From positions 1-64,000 of the forward strand of contig JAZRXM010000029.1 of the NCBI GenBank assembly GCA_045600205.1: a DNA stretch of 64,000 nt, in the 5' to 3' direction. Both the position numbers and the translations under genes were made by a program. Below, piece after piece: positions 8,223 through 17,087 of this stretch. This stretch comes from Firm-04 sp045600205. GTDB taxonomy: Bacteria; Bacillota; Clostridia; Oscillospirales; Ruminococcaceae. The notes below the pieces were generated by a model. It was not told where the DNA came from, ran no database searches, and saw only the letters and a list, made by a program, of their open reading frames with translations. Within the stretch, counting starts at the first letter, position 1; every line of letters begins with the position of its first letter.

Positions 8223-8225
8223 GCC

Positions 8226-8254
8226 TTGCAATTCTGAAGCGGATGTGATATAAT
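8226..8254 (+). promoter_or_regulatory. Sigma-A promoter of the ATPase-Nudix operon
   Basis: TTGCAA (8226-8231), 17-bp spacer, TATAAT (8249-8254), immediately after the hpf terminator. The predicted leader is very short and begins close to the ribosome-binding site. Confidence 0.8.
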
Positions 8255-8269
8255 ATCAAGGAAAGGGAT

Positions 8270-8971
8270 GTGGTTTTCTTGTTTACACCGAAAAAAATTA
8301 CTGTCATTACAGGGCATTACGGCTCCGGCAAAACGAATTTTTCCGCGGCATTCGCATTGGAACTTGCCAAATTCGGTGAGCCTGTCACTGTCGTGGATTT
8401 TGACTTGGTCAACCCGTATTTTCGTACTGCGGATTTTGCCAGGGAATTTGCTGCAAACGGCGTCAAGCTGATTGCCCCCGAATACGCCAACACCAATGTC
8501 GATATTCCGAGTATTCAGTTCGATCTGGGCGGTCTTGCTGCGGCTGACGGTTACCTTATCATAGATGTCGGCGGCGATGACGATGGCGCGGTAGCACTGG
8601 GACGTTTTTCCCATGTTCTCAACAGTTACGCTGAAACAAATGAGCTGGATATGCTTGCAGTGGTTTCGTTCCGCCGTTATCTCACGCGGACAGCAGCCGA
8701 GGCAGAAACGTATCTGCGCGGAATTGAGCAGGCAAGCCGTATGAAACTGACGGGAATTGTCAACAACACCAACCTTGGTACGGAAACGACTGCCGATATG
8801 ATTCTGGATAGTATTCCGCTTTGCAAAGAGCTTTCTGCACAGATGCAACTGCCGATCTATGCAACGACTGTGCCTGATTTTATCGAAATGCCGCAGGTTT
8901 CGGATACCGAACTGACACGGATTCCCGTGATGGTGAAGCTGCCGTGGAATAAAACGGAGGATGCACAATGA
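8270..8971 (+). CDS. P-loop ATPase of the MinD/CobQ type, function unknown
   Basis: 233-residue protein with an N-terminal Walker A motif GHYGSGKTN (residues 15-23) and VVDFDLVNPYFR, resembling the deviant P-loop ATPases that sort partners or transfer metals and cofactors. A hydrophobic strand ending IIDVGGDDDGA looks like the Walker B region. The start appears to be GTG 8270 with AAGGA 7 nt upstream; TTG 8279 is an alternative. It is the first gene of a three-gene operon with 4-nt overlaps to the next two genes. No partner in the window indicates its job. Confidence 0.75.
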   Translation: MVFLFTPKKITVITGHYGSGKTNFSAAFALELAKFGEPVTVVDFDLVNPYFRTADFAREFAANGVKLIAPEYANTNVDIPSIQFDLGGLAAADGYLIIDVGGDDDGAVALGRFSHVLNSYAETNELDMLAVVSFRRYLTRTAAEAETYLRGIEQASRMKLTGIVNNTNLGTETTADMILDSIPLCKELSAQMQLPIYATTVPDFIEMPQVSDTELTRIPVMVKLPWNKTEDAQ

Positions 8972-9468
8972 AGTTCACATTTTGCCCTGATTGCGGCGAA
9001 AAATTGGTGCTGCACGAAATCGGGGACGAGGGCTTGATCCCCTACTGCGAAAATTGCAAGCGTCCGTTATTTGATTATTTCAGTACCTGTGTGCTTTCCG
9101 TGGTGCGCAACGAGTGCGGCGAAATTGCGTTGATTCGTCAAAGCTACGGCGATGTGACGCGGTATGTCGGCGTTGCGGGATACATGAAATGCGGCGAAAC
9201 CGCCGAACAGGCTGCTGCGCGGGAAATCGAGGAGGAAATCGGCATCAGGCCGGATCGCGTACAGTATGTGCTGAGTGCGTGGCTGGCTCAAAAGGAGCAG
9301 CTGATGCTATGTTTTTGTGCAGATGCTAAAAAATCTGCAATGCAATGTTCGGGCGAAGTTGCCGAAGCAAAATGGTTTTCTCCTGAAGATGCGTACAAAA
9401 CTGTACGCGAAGGCAGCATCATTCAGCGATTGGTCGGGGCGGTCATCGGAAAGGATACGGACGCATGA
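8968..9468 (+). CDS. Nudix hydrolase with N-terminal zinc ribbon
   Basis: 166-residue Nudix-superfamily pyrophosphohydrolase acting on nucleoside diphosphates linked to another group. The N-terminus has a zinc ribbon with Cys6-x2-Cys9 and Cys27-x2-Cys30, as in NudC-type enzymes. The Nudix box spans residues 71-93 with Gly71, Glu77, Arg85-Glu86, Glu89-Glu90 and Gly92 in the consensus positions. The start overlaps the previous stop by 4 nt and the end overlaps the next start by 4 nt, so translation is coupled. The substrate is not determined by sequence. Confidence 0.88.
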   Translation: MKFTFCPDCGEKLVLHEIGDEGLIPYCENCKRPLFDYFSTCVLSVVRNECGEIALIRQSYGDVTRYVGVAGYMKCGETAEQAAAREIEEEIGIRPDRVQYVLSAWLAQKEQLMLCFCADAKKSAMQCSGEVAEAKWFSPEDAYKTVREGSIIQRLVGAVIGKDTDA

Positions 9469-9914
9469 GAGAATTGCTGAAAATTGCGTGTAAACTGTTG
9501 ATTTGGGCAGTGATCGTTGCAGTGGTGGTCATTGTAGCTGCGATGCTGCATCAGGCGGAAATCCTATCAGCAAAGTCAGCATTTGCGTTGATCTTGTCTA
9601 TCCCGTTCTGGAGCTGTCTGTGCAAAACGCTGTCATCGGTTTGGCTGATGAAATACGGATTGCCTGCAACGGGGTATTTTTCAGTGCAGACGCGGCTTGC
9701 GCATCTGCGGTATGTTTCCGCAGACGGCGTGGAGCATAAGGGTTCGTGTGATCTGCTGACGCGGCGAATGCTCAAAAAGGGCGATATTGTGCCGATTTGG
9801 TATCATCCGAAGCGCACGGAACGGTTTACGGCAGGTGGCAGGGAGATTTTGATTCATCTGATGTTTTGCGTCCTGTTTGCGAGCATTCCACTACTTACGT
9901 TAATTTTATTATAA
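9465..9914 (+). CDS. Small membrane protein with DUF3592-like soluble loop
   Basis: 149-residue protein with hydrophobic helices at about residues 10-30, 40-58 and 128-148 and a soluble region between. The loop (GYFSVQTRLAHLRYV... to the IWYHPKRTERF region) resembles DUF3592-type membrane proteins, in which a beta-rich loop ends in a conserved YxP motif. Last gene of the ATPase-Nudix operon, with a 4-nt overlap to the Nudix gene and a strong bidirectional terminator behind it. I cannot name a function. Confidence 0.65.
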   Translation: MRELLKIACKLLIWAVIVAVVVIVAAMLHQAEILSAKSAFALILSIPFWSCLCKTLSSVWLMKYGLPATGYFSVQTRLAHLRYVSADGVEHKGSCDLLTRRMLKKGDIVPIWYHPKRTERFTAGGREILIHLMFCVLFASIPLLTLILL

Positions 9915-9948
9915 ACAAAACGAGCGACTGATGGTCGCTCGTTTTGTT
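9914..9948. terminator. Shared terminator between convergent operons
   Basis: Perfect 15-bp stem (9914-9928 with 9934-9948) with a 5-nt loop. The AAAA/TTTT segments at the base let it work in both directions, for the plus-strand operon and for the minus-strand histidine kinase ending at 9950. Confidence 0.88.
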
Positions 9949-9949
9949 A

Positions 9950-12307
9950 TTATTGAAGATATTTCGGGAAGCGGAGAATCACTTTAAACAGATCGCCGTC
10001 AATTTCAAGGGAGAGTTCGCCGCCCTGTAAACGGGTCAGATCTTTGGCAATGGAAAGTCCCAGTCCGCTGCCTTCCGTATGTCGGGAGGCATCTCCGCGG
10101 ACAAAACGTTCCGTCAGCTCATCAGGTGTGACATTCAGCGCGTGTTCGGAGATGTTTTTCATCGTTATTTCGACGATTCCACCCGATTCCGCCACATCCA
10201 GATACACACGGCTGCCTGCCATGGAATATTTGCAGGCGTTACCGAGAATGTTCGAAAATACGCGGAAAAGATGCCGCCCATCTGCAAGGATCTGCACAGG
10301 TGCTGCGGGGAAGGATGGCACCAGACTGAGTCCCCGTGCGGAAAGCTTGTCTTCGTATTCACAGGCAAGCTGCGAGATCAGAACCTGCAAATCGATTGGC
10401 TGCAAGTCTACGGTCAGTGCGCCTGAGGACGCTTTTGAGGCATCTACCAGATCTTCCGTGAGCTTTTTCAACCGCTCGGATTGCCGCTTCAGCACTTCGA
10501 GATATTCCGCAGCGTGTTCGGTTTGCATCGGTTCACGGCTGAGCAGGTCTGTGTAGTTGACAATGGAGGTCAGGGGCGTTTTGAGGTCATGCGATACGTT
10601 GGTGATCAGTTCGGTTCGCATACGCTCAGCGCGGGTTTGCTGCTCGACCATGGATTGGATTCCGCCTGTCATGTTGTCCAGCGATTTGGAAAATTCGTAA
10701 AAATCAAGCACCAGCGGAATTGGCGGCTCAATCGGTTCGAAGTTGCCGTTTTCCATACGGTTGACGCGCTTTTTTAGCTCAAAGTAGGCATAGACGAGGT
10801 AAAACATCAGAATCAGCGTGAAAATATCAAACAGGATGACAAAGAAGTTCACCACATCGGATTGCATTTCGCGTGGGAGCGTGACGTTTGCGAAAAACAG
10901 TATAAAGCTGTACAGCGCGATAATCAGACAAACGGAAACCTTGTTGTTGAACAGGAAGAAGAATTTTTTGAAGATGCGTACCACAAAAAAGCTGGACCAG
11001 AACGTGCCCGACTTGGAGCGAATCGCAATGGTATAAAGCAGCAAAATGCAGCTTGCGGTATCGGCAAAAAAGAGTCCGCCTGCAAGCATGGCAAGCGCTG
11101 TCCACGACATCTGATAATATAATGCGGCGCTGAGAATGAGAATGGTGGCAATTGATGCAATGAAAGGCAGCAGCCAGAACAGCTCAAAGCCGATTTTATG
11201 AATGCGCGTGACAACAATGCCCTCTTTTCCGCGGACATGACCTGCGGTCGTGCAGAGGACGATGCAGGCGGCAATGGCAACGGTTGTAAACACAAAACTG
11301 CAAACCAGTACCACTTTGCGGAGCTGATAAAGAAACCGCATCATGGAAACGTCCTCGGAGATGGAATCCTTGACGAGCATATTTCTGGGAAGATAGGTGG
11401 AAATGTTGATGATCTCGGTGGGCTGTGCCATACCGACGATTGCCACATCCAAGCCGTTTTTGATCTTGTTTTCCAGCGATTCGGAAACGGCACGGATCGT
11501 GATGCCGTCATTGGCTTGTTGGTGTTCCTTTTTGCGTTTGTAGTACTCTTGCAGGGAACCCTTGAGCGACGTGCTTCGAGAATCAATGACTTGAACGGAT
11601 ACAATGAACTGTCCGTTGTCTGCCTCTGAGGAAATGGCAATCCGGCATTCTTCGCCATATGAAGATTTATAGTCATAGGCGGTTGCTTCTTCCAATGTCG
11701 GGAAAGTAAGGGTATCGACATTCCGATAATAGATTTCTTCCATCATGAATCCCGTATCTCGGATGGCATCTACTTCGTCATCGGCAAAAAACCAGCAGTT
11801 GAATTCATTGTCAGGCAGATAGCTTTGCCAGTCAGCGTGTAAAATGCTGTCGTAGTCATCAAAATGGACGATTTTCTCATAGCGTTCCGAATCCAGTGCC
11901 AGGGGACGGCTCTGGGAAAATGCGGTCAGGATATTTTGGTTTTTGTCGTAGAGCGGGTCGTTGGTAAACAACATATTTCCGAGCGAATCGGTGATCACAA
12001 AGCGCAAGTTGGTGTGTTCGGTGCTGAACATGGACTTGTAGTGCGAAAGTACGCTTTGCAAATTGATTTTTGCCTCGGGCGATTTTTTCGTATCGAGGAC
12101 GATTTGATAGTAGTTGGCAATTGCATTGAAATCCGTGTGATTTTGCAGTACGCTTTCGTTGATGTCCATTTGGTTGGAATAAAAGCCTTCTGAAAAGCAG
12201 ATCAGGCTGCCGCAGATACAGATGATGGTTATCCAGACTGTCAGAATTGCAAACAGCGCGGATAAAGCTTTCACAGCAGGATGATTATACCATGTGCGTT
12301 CAGTCAT
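9950..12307 (-). CDS. Membrane sensor histidine kinase
   Basis: Large two-component sensor kinase of 785 residues. A first membrane helix (about 14-35) precedes an extracellular domain of nearly 300 residues, and several further helices (about 325-520) form a membrane module before the kinase. The cytoplasmic part has the dimerisation/phospho-acceptor helix with His573 in VSHDLKTPLTS, then the ATPase domain with N, G1 and G2 boxes (LGNACKYS, GSGLGLSIAK). The start lies 5 bp after the response regulator stop. The big extracellular and multi-helix input suggests sensing of an envelope or extracellular signal; it lies next to the divergent Dlt-like operon it may control. Confidence 0.92.
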   Translation of the reverse strand: MTERTWYNHPAVKALSALFAILTVWITIICICGSLICFSEGFYSNQMDINESVLQNHTDFNAIANYYQIVLDTKKSPEAKINLQSVLSHYKSMFSTEHTNLRFVITDSLGNMLFTNDPLYDKNQNILTAFSQSRPLALDSERYEKIVHFDDYDSILHADWQSYLPDNEFNCWFFADDEVDAIRDTGFMMEEIYYRNVDTLTFPTLEEATAYDYKSSYGEECRIAISSEADNGQFIVSVQVIDSRSTSLKGSLQEYYKRKKEHQQANDGITIRAVSESLENKIKNGLDVAIVGMAQPTEIINISTYLPRNMLVKDSISEDVSMMRFLYQLRKVVLVCSFVFTTVAIAACIVLCTTAGHVRGKEGIVVTRIHKIGFELFWLLPFIASIATILILSAALYYQMSWTALAMLAGGLFFADTASCILLLYTIAIRSKSGTFWSSFFVVRIFKKFFFLFNNKVSVCLIIALYSFILFFANVTLPREMQSDVVNFFVILFDIFTLILMFYLVYAYFELKKRVNRMENGNFEPIEPPIPLVLDFYEFSKSLDNMTGGIQSMVEQQTRAERMRTELITNVSHDLKTPLTSIVNYTDLLSREPMQTEHAAEYLEVLKRQSERLKKLTEDLVDASKASSGALTVDLQPIDLQVLISQLACEYEDKLSARGLSLVPSFPAAPVQILADGRHLFRVFSNILGNACKYSMAGSRVYLDVAESGGIVEITMKNISEHALNVTPDELTERFVRGDASRHTEGSGLGLSIAKDLTRLQGGELSLEIDGDLFKVILRFPKYLQ

Positions 12308-12312
12308 GGCGG

Positions 12313-13002
12313 TCAGCCCTCAAGCTTATATCCCTGTCCCCACACGACCTTTATATAGCGCGGTTGGGCGGGATTGATCTCCAGTTTTTCGCGCAGATGA
12401 CGGATATGTACCGCTACGGTATTTTCTGCGCCGTCTGCGGGGGCATTCCACACGGCGGAGTAGATCTCCTTGGGGGAAAATACCTTGCCGACATTTTGCA
12501 TCAGCAGGAGCAGAATATCGAATTCCAGCGGCGTGAGGTTTACAGCAATGTCGTCGTTGGTGACGGATTTTGCCTTGGTGCTCAGACAAATGCCGCCGAC
12601 GGTCATCAGGTCTGGATTCTGCTGGACTGCTGCCCCCAGCCGCAGATAACGCCGAAGCTGTGAGCGCACACGCGCAATGACCTCCACCGGCGAAAACGGC
12701 TTGGTAATGTAGTCATCCGCGCCGACGTTCAAGCCCAAGATCTTATCGGTATCCTCTGATTTGGCAGTCAGCAGGATAATGGGAACGTTGCTGAACTGAC
12801 GAATTTCCGCCATGGCAGAGATACCATCCATTTCGGGCATCATAATGTCCATGAGGACAAGCTGCACTTCGCCTCTGCGTACACATTCCACGGCTTCCTT
12901 TCCGTTATAGGCAGTGCGTACCTGATAGCCCTCTGCGGTCAGATAAATGTTCAGTGCAGAAACAATATCGCGCTCGTCATCGCAGACCAGTACTGTTTCC
13001 AT
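12313..13002 (-). CDS. OmpR/PhoB-family response regulator
   Basis: 229-residue DNA-binding response regulator paired with the kinase just downstream. The receiver domain has the acidic pair Asp8-Asp9, the phosphorylated Asp52 in LMDIMMP, and the conserved Lys in TKPFSP. The C-terminal winged helix (about 130-229) shows LTPLEFDILLLL and the HIRHLREKLE recognition helix. ATG 13002 is preferred over a TTG two codons upstream because AGGGGTG has better spacing to it. It is first in a two-gene operon, with its promoter in the region shared with the transglutaminase operon. Confidence 0.95.
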   Translation of the reverse strand: METVLVCDDERDIVSALNIYLTAEGYQVRTAYNGKEAVECVRRGEVQLVLMDIMMPEMDGISAMAEIRQFSNVPIILLTAKSEDTDKILGLNVGADDYITKPFSPVEVIARVRSQLRRYLRLGAAVQQNPDLMTVGGICLSTKAKSVTNDDIAVNLTPLEFDILLLLMQNVGKVFSPKEIYSAVWNAPADGAENTVAVHIRHLREKLEINPAQPRYIKVVWGQGYKLEG

Positions 13003-13043
13003 AATCAATCACCCCTGATGTTTTTTGAAAATCCAATATACTT

Positions 13044-13072
13044 ATTATACATTCTTTCCGATTAAGATGCAA
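13044..13072 (-). promoter_or_regulatory. Sigma-A promoter of the two-component operon
   Basis: TTGCAT (13067-13072), 17-bp spacer, TATAAT (13044-13049) on the minus strand. It is back to back with the promoter of the transglutaminase/Dlt-like operon about 115 bp away; the AT-rich DNA between them holds no gene. Confidence 0.82.
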
Positions 13073-13187
13073 GCCCTTATATTTAAGATTTCATAAAGAA
13101 ACAGAGCGGAATTTCGAAAATAATGACAAAAAACCCTTGAATTCTGCATGAAACATGGACTATTGGATGTGAAACTTGAATTTTTGC

Positions 13188-13216
13188 TTGACAGACTGCT
13201 GAGAAAGCGATATAAT
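13188..13216 (+). promoter_or_regulatory. Consensus sigma-A promoter of the Dlt-like operon
   Basis: TTGACA (13188-13193), 17-bp spacer, TATAAT (13211-13216). It drives seven plus-strand genes from 13281 to 20607. No clear terminator separates these genes. Confidence 0.88.
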
Positions 13217-13280
13217 AAATAGGAGTGCATGGCGGAGAATACCGCTTTGCGAATAAAATCCATGAATTCGGAGCATTTGT

Positions 13281-14780
13281 ATGAAAGAATCTTCTCGCTT
13301 GGCAAGCAGACTTTTGAAAATCTGTTACGGTCTGGCTGCCGCAGTGCTGCTGATATTTGCAGCTTTGATCATCGGGTTTATTCTGCATGATAAAACAGAC
13401 GGTGGATTGCTGAAACCGCAGTACGATTATGTCATTGCGGAAAAAAAGATCTGGCGGACAGAAGATATGCCCGTTCCGGAGGATTTCCTCAATGCGGAAA
13501 GTGCGGATTTTGTGGAGAGCGTGCAGTATGCTGTTGCGCCCAGTTCACAGCTCAGCGAACAGCGCGTTGCACTGGTCATGGAACTGAAAGACGGTACGGT
13601 CCGCACGGAAAATTCTACGCTGGTGGTGCGCGATGCGATCATCAACTGGGAGCTTGGTACGGATTCCACACCTGCCGCACTGCTCGGCGAGGACTATGCA
13701 GATGCTGTGTTCTGCAAGCCCATCACGGATTATCAGGAACCAGGTACATATTCTTTTGATGTGCAGATCGGCGGTCACACTTACCCGTTTACGCTTGTGG
13801 TCAAGGATTCGGTCGCACCGGTTGCAGTGCTTGCGGATTCCCTTTCCTTCAGTGTCAATCAGAAGCTCACCCCCGATGATTTTCTCAAATCCTGTGAGGA
13901 TGCATCGGCGGTCAACAAGACATTTTCTGAGGAGCCTGACACATCATCTGTCGGCACCCGCCAGACGACTCTGATTCTGACCGATGCCGCAGGCAATGTT
14001 ACAAATCTGCCTGTGACCTACTCCGTTTCCGGCGATGATGTCGCACCGGTGTTCTCGGGCATTCAGGATCTGCAGACCATTGCAGGCGTTGCTATTTCCT
14101 ATACGCATAATGTGAAGGCTGAGGATGCCGTGGACGGTGAAATTTCCTTTACCGCTGAGGTTTCTGATGATTTCAACATCAAAAATGAGGGCGATTACAC
14201 CATTACTTATACCGCAAAGGACAGCGCAGGCAATCAGGCACAGAAAACCGCGAAGCTGACGGTTCTCTCCGCAAAAACCGATCTCACTACCATTGACCGC
14301 GAAATGTATATGCTCATGGGCTATGCGATCACGGACGAGCTGTTCAAGGATGCAGACGAGAATATGACCGAAAAGGATCGTGCATGGAAGTGCTACCGCT
14401 ACGTGCAGGATCATATGTATTTTGTCGATAACAACAATGAATATGATGACCTCGATGTTGACTGGATCTATCCCGCAGCACTGGCGATTCGTCAGAAGTA
14501 CGGCGACTGCCGCAACTATTACGGTTTTGCAAGACTGCTTTATACCTGCTGCGGACTGGAAAACATTATGGTGTACCATCCCGCAAACTATGCAGGTGCG
14601 GATCGTCACTGGTGGAACATGGTGCAGATTGACGGCGCATGGTATCACTGTGACCCGACCCCGCGTGTCGGCATTTCCAATTTCTTTATGAAAACCGATG
14701 CGTGGATGGATAGCTACTCCGCGAAAAACGGAAACTGCTTCAAGCGTGATAAGAGCCTTTATCCCGCAACGCCGAATTGA
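13281..14780 (+). CDS. Exported transglutaminase-like domain protein with Ig-like repeats
   Basis: 499-residue protein held in the membrane by an N-terminal helix (about residues 12-34) with the rest outside. Two Ig-like modules follow; the second (about 250-335) has the DVAPVF...DAVDGEISF pattern of DUF5011-type surface domains. The C-terminal domain is transglutaminase-like with a full triad: Cys410 in YGDCRN, His443 in RHWWN and Asp458 in HCDPTPR. Such domains act as cysteine proteases, amidases or cross-linkers. GGAG lies 7 nt before the ATG. First gene of the operon; only 22 bp separate it from the racemase gene, which ties it to the surface-modification genes. Confidence 0.88.
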   Translation: MKESSRLASRLLKICYGLAAAVLLIFAALIIGFILHDKTDGGLLKPQYDYVIAEKKIWRTEDMPVPEDFLNAESADFVESVQYAVAPSSQLSEQRVALVMELKDGTVRTENSTLVVRDAIINWELGTDSTPAALLGEDYADAVFCKPITDYQEPGTYSFDVQIGGHTYPFTLVVKDSVAPVAVLADSLSFSVNQKLTPDDFLKSCEDASAVNKTFSEEPDTSSVGTRQTTLILTDAAGNVTNLPVTYSVSGDDVAPVFSGIQDLQTIAGVAISYTHNVKAEDAVDGEISFTAEVSDDFNIKNEGDYTITYTAKDSAGNQAQKTAKLTVLSAKTDLTTIDREMYMLMGYAITDELFKDADENMTEKDRAWKCYRYVQDHMYFVDNNNEYDDLDVDWIYPAALAIRQKYGDCRNYYGFARLLYTCCGLENIMVYHPANYAGADRHWWNMVQIDGAWYHCDPTPRVGISNFFMKTDAWMDSYSAKNGNCFKRDKSLYPATPN

Positions 14781-14802
14781 GCGGAATCGGGAGGCTGCAT
14801 CC

Positions 14803-15519
14803 ATGGAACGAAAAAAGCTTGGAATTATCGGCGGACTGGGACCAATGGCGTCTGCGCAGTTTTTATCGCTGCTGACCGCCATGACCGTCGCCGACAATGA
14901 CCAGAATCATATTGAAACCATTTTATACAGCAAGCCGAATACGCCTGACAGAACAGCGTATCTGCTTGGAAAATCGCAGGAAAGCCCCCTGCCTGCCCTG
15001 CTTGACAGTGCCAGAATACTTGAAAGCATCGGCGCACAGGTGCTTGCCATGCCCTGCATGACTGCGTATAGTTTTTCCCGCGAGATTGCAGGTGCGGTTT
15101 CGGCAGAGCTGATTCATCCCATTGAGGAAACGGCGCATCTGCTTGCGAAAAACGGATGCCGCAATGTCGGCATCATGGCAACGGACGGCACGCTGCGTGT
15201 CGGATTGTTTCAACAGGCACTTTCTGCGGCAGGCATCGCGTGCAGCATTCCCGAGGAAAAGCAGCAGAGGCTTGTCATGCACATGATCTACGAAAATGTC
15301 AAAAAGGGACAGCCCGCTGACCTCGATATGCTCGAAGCGGTGACAAAGCATCTGCGCGGAATGGGTGCAGATCGCGTGATTCTCGGCTGCACGGAGCTTT
15401 CCGTTATCAAACAGACACAGCCGATTGGCAATGGTTATCTTGACGCCATGGAGGTTCTTGCGGCGCGTGCGATTGAAGCGTGCGGCTATGAATGCAAGAT
15501 CCCTGTGGCGGAATTATAA
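14803..15519 (+). CDS. Aspartate/glutamate racemase family protein
   Basis: 238-residue member of the Asp/Glu/hydantoin racemase family. It keeps the N-terminal GIIGGLGPMAS motif and both catalytic-type cysteines, Cys85 in MPCMTAYS and Cys196 in LGCTELS. The family inverts amino acids without PLP, commonly aspartate or glutamate. ATG 14803 has GGGAGG 8 nt upstream. It lies directly before the adenylation enzyme, so it may supply the D-amino acid that the operon activates. The actual substrate is not shown by the sequence. Confidence 0.87.
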   Translation: MERKKLGIIGGLGPMASAQFLSLLTAMTVADNDQNHIETILYSKPNTPDRTAYLLGKSQESPLPALLDSARILESIGAQVLAMPCMTAYSFSREIAGAVSAELIHPIEETAHLLAKNGCRNVGIMATDGTLRVGLFQQALSAAGIACSIPEEKQQRLVMHMIYENVKKGQPADLDMLEAVTKHLRGMGADRVILGCTELSVIKQTQPIGNGYLDAMEVLAARAIEACGYECKIPVAEL

Positions 15520-15544
15520 TGTACAGAAAAAGGAAGTCAACAAA

Positions 15545-17056
15545 ATGCAAACGAATGTTCTTGAGTATCTGGAGCAAACCGTACCGCGTGTGCCGCAAAA
15601 AATCGCATTTGCGGACGAAACCTGTCAGCTGACCTTTCAGCAGGTTTCCGATCATGCCCGTGCGATTGGTTCCGCACTGGCAAAGGATGGGCTTTACGGT
15701 GAGCCTGTCGTCGTATTTATGGAGAAATCCCCTGCGGCGATCAACGCCTTTTTCGGCGTGCTGTATGGCGGCTGTTACTACGTGCCGCTGGATGTGGAAA
15801 TGCCTGCGTTCCGTATCGAAATGATTCTGGAGCAGCTCAAGCCCCGTGCAGTCATTTGCGATGCGACGACACAGCCGTTGCTTTCACAATTTGGTTTTGC
15901 AGGCAAAAGCTATCTCTTTGATGAAGTGATCCAGACGCCCTGCAATGACGCAGCTCTCGCGCAGATTCGCAGCAAGCAGCTGGATATTGACCCGATTTAT
16001 ATTGTATTTACATCGGGTTCTACGGGTGTTCCGAAAGGCATTCTTGCCTGCCACCGCTCGGTCATTGATTATATCGAAAATCTCTCGGAAACGCTCGGAT
16101 TCGCGGAGGATACCGTGTTCGGTAACCAGACCCCGCTCTATTTCGATGCGTGCCTCAAAGAGCTTTATCCGACCCTGAAATTCGGCGCAACAACGTATCT
16201 TGTACCGAAACAGTACTTCTCTTTCCCAATCAAATTGGTGGAGTATCTGAATGCCAACAAGATCAACACGATCTGCTGGGTCGTTTCCGCGCTGACGATG
16301 ATTTCCGCAACGGGTACGTTCAAAACGGTCAAGCCTGAAACGCTGCGTACCATTGCATTCGGCAGCGAAGTGTTCCCTGTCAAGCAGTTTCGTCTGTGGA
16401 AAGAAGTACTGCCAAACGCAAGCTTCACGAACCTCTATGGTCCGACCGAAGCAACTGGCATGAGTTGCTATTACCATGTCAACCGTGAATTTGCTGAAAC
16501 AGACGCAATTCCGATCGGCAGACCGTTCCGCAATACGGGCATTATTCTGTTGGATGAAAATAACAAGGAAGTGCCGTTTGGCGAGGCAGGCGAGATCTGT
16601 ATCCGCGGTACCTGTCTGACCATGGGCTACTACGGTCAGCCTGAAAAAACTGCCGAGGTCTTTACGCAGAACCCGCTGCAAACGCGCTTCCCCGAACTGA
16701 TTTACCGCACAGGCGACATTGCGCACTACAACGCAGAGGGTGACCTCGTGTTTGTTTCCCGCAAGGATTATCAGATCAAGCACATGGGTCACCGCATTGA
16801 ACTTGGCGAGATCGAGATCAACTGCGGACTTTATGACGGTGTCGAGGCAGTCGGCTGCATCTACGACAAGGAAAAGGGTAAAATTGTGCTGTTCTATACA
16901 GGCAAGGTGGAAAAGGCTGAACTTGCTGCCTATCTGAAACAAAGACTGCCGCGCTATATGCAGCCGAATCTGATCCGCAGCCTCGACGAAATGCCGCATA
17001 CGCCGAACGGAAAGCTCGACAGAAAGGCATTAAAAGCGATTTATGACAACGCATAA
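15545..17056 (+). CDS. DltA-like amino acid adenylation enzyme
   Basis: 503-residue stand-alone adenylation enzyme of the DltA/NRPS A-domain family. It should activate an amino acid with ATP and load it on the carrier protein encoded next. Visible motifs are the P-loop TSGSTGVPKG, YFDACLKELYP (its Asp binds the substrate amino group), NLYGPTEATG, the hinge region YRTGDIAHY, and PNGKLDRKAL with the catalytic lysine. By my hand alignment Gly273 (AFGSEVF) replaces the Cys (FCGE) that makes DltA select D-alanine. ATG 15545 has AAGGAAG upstream. Length matches DltA (about 504), but D-Ala specificity should not be assumed. Confidence 0.85.
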   Translation: MQTNVLEYLEQTVPRVPQKIAFADETCQLTFQQVSDHARAIGSALAKDGLYGEPVVVFMEKSPAAINAFFGVLYGGCYYVPLDVEMPAFRIEMILEQLKPRAVICDATTQPLLSQFGFAGKSYLFDEVIQTPCNDAALAQIRSKQLDIDPIYIVFTSGSTGVPKGILACHRSVIDYIENLSETLGFAEDTVFGNQTPLYFDACLKELYPTLKFGATTYLVPKQYFSFPIKLVEYLNANKINTICWVVSALTMISATGTFKTVKPETLRTIAFGSEVFPVKQFRLWKEVLPNASFTNLYGPTEATGMSCYYHVNREFAETDAIPIGRPFRNTGIILLDENNKEVPFGEAGEICIRGTCLTMGYYGQPEKTAEVFTQNPLQTRFPELIYRTGDIAHYNAEGDLVFVSRKDYQIKHMGHRIELGEIEINCGLYDGVEAVGCIYDKEKGKIVLFYTGKVEKAELAAYLKQRLPRYMQPNLIRSLDEMPHTPNGKLDRKALKAIYDNA

Positions 17057-17087
17057 ATACAGATTATATATCATGGAGGAAAATACA

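Noticed and set aside
7532..8968. Long minus-strand open frame opposite hpf and the P-loop ATPase gene
   Set aside because: It is Cys/His-rich without any family pattern and is fully antisense to two recognisable genes that have promoters, ribosome-binding sites and a terminator.
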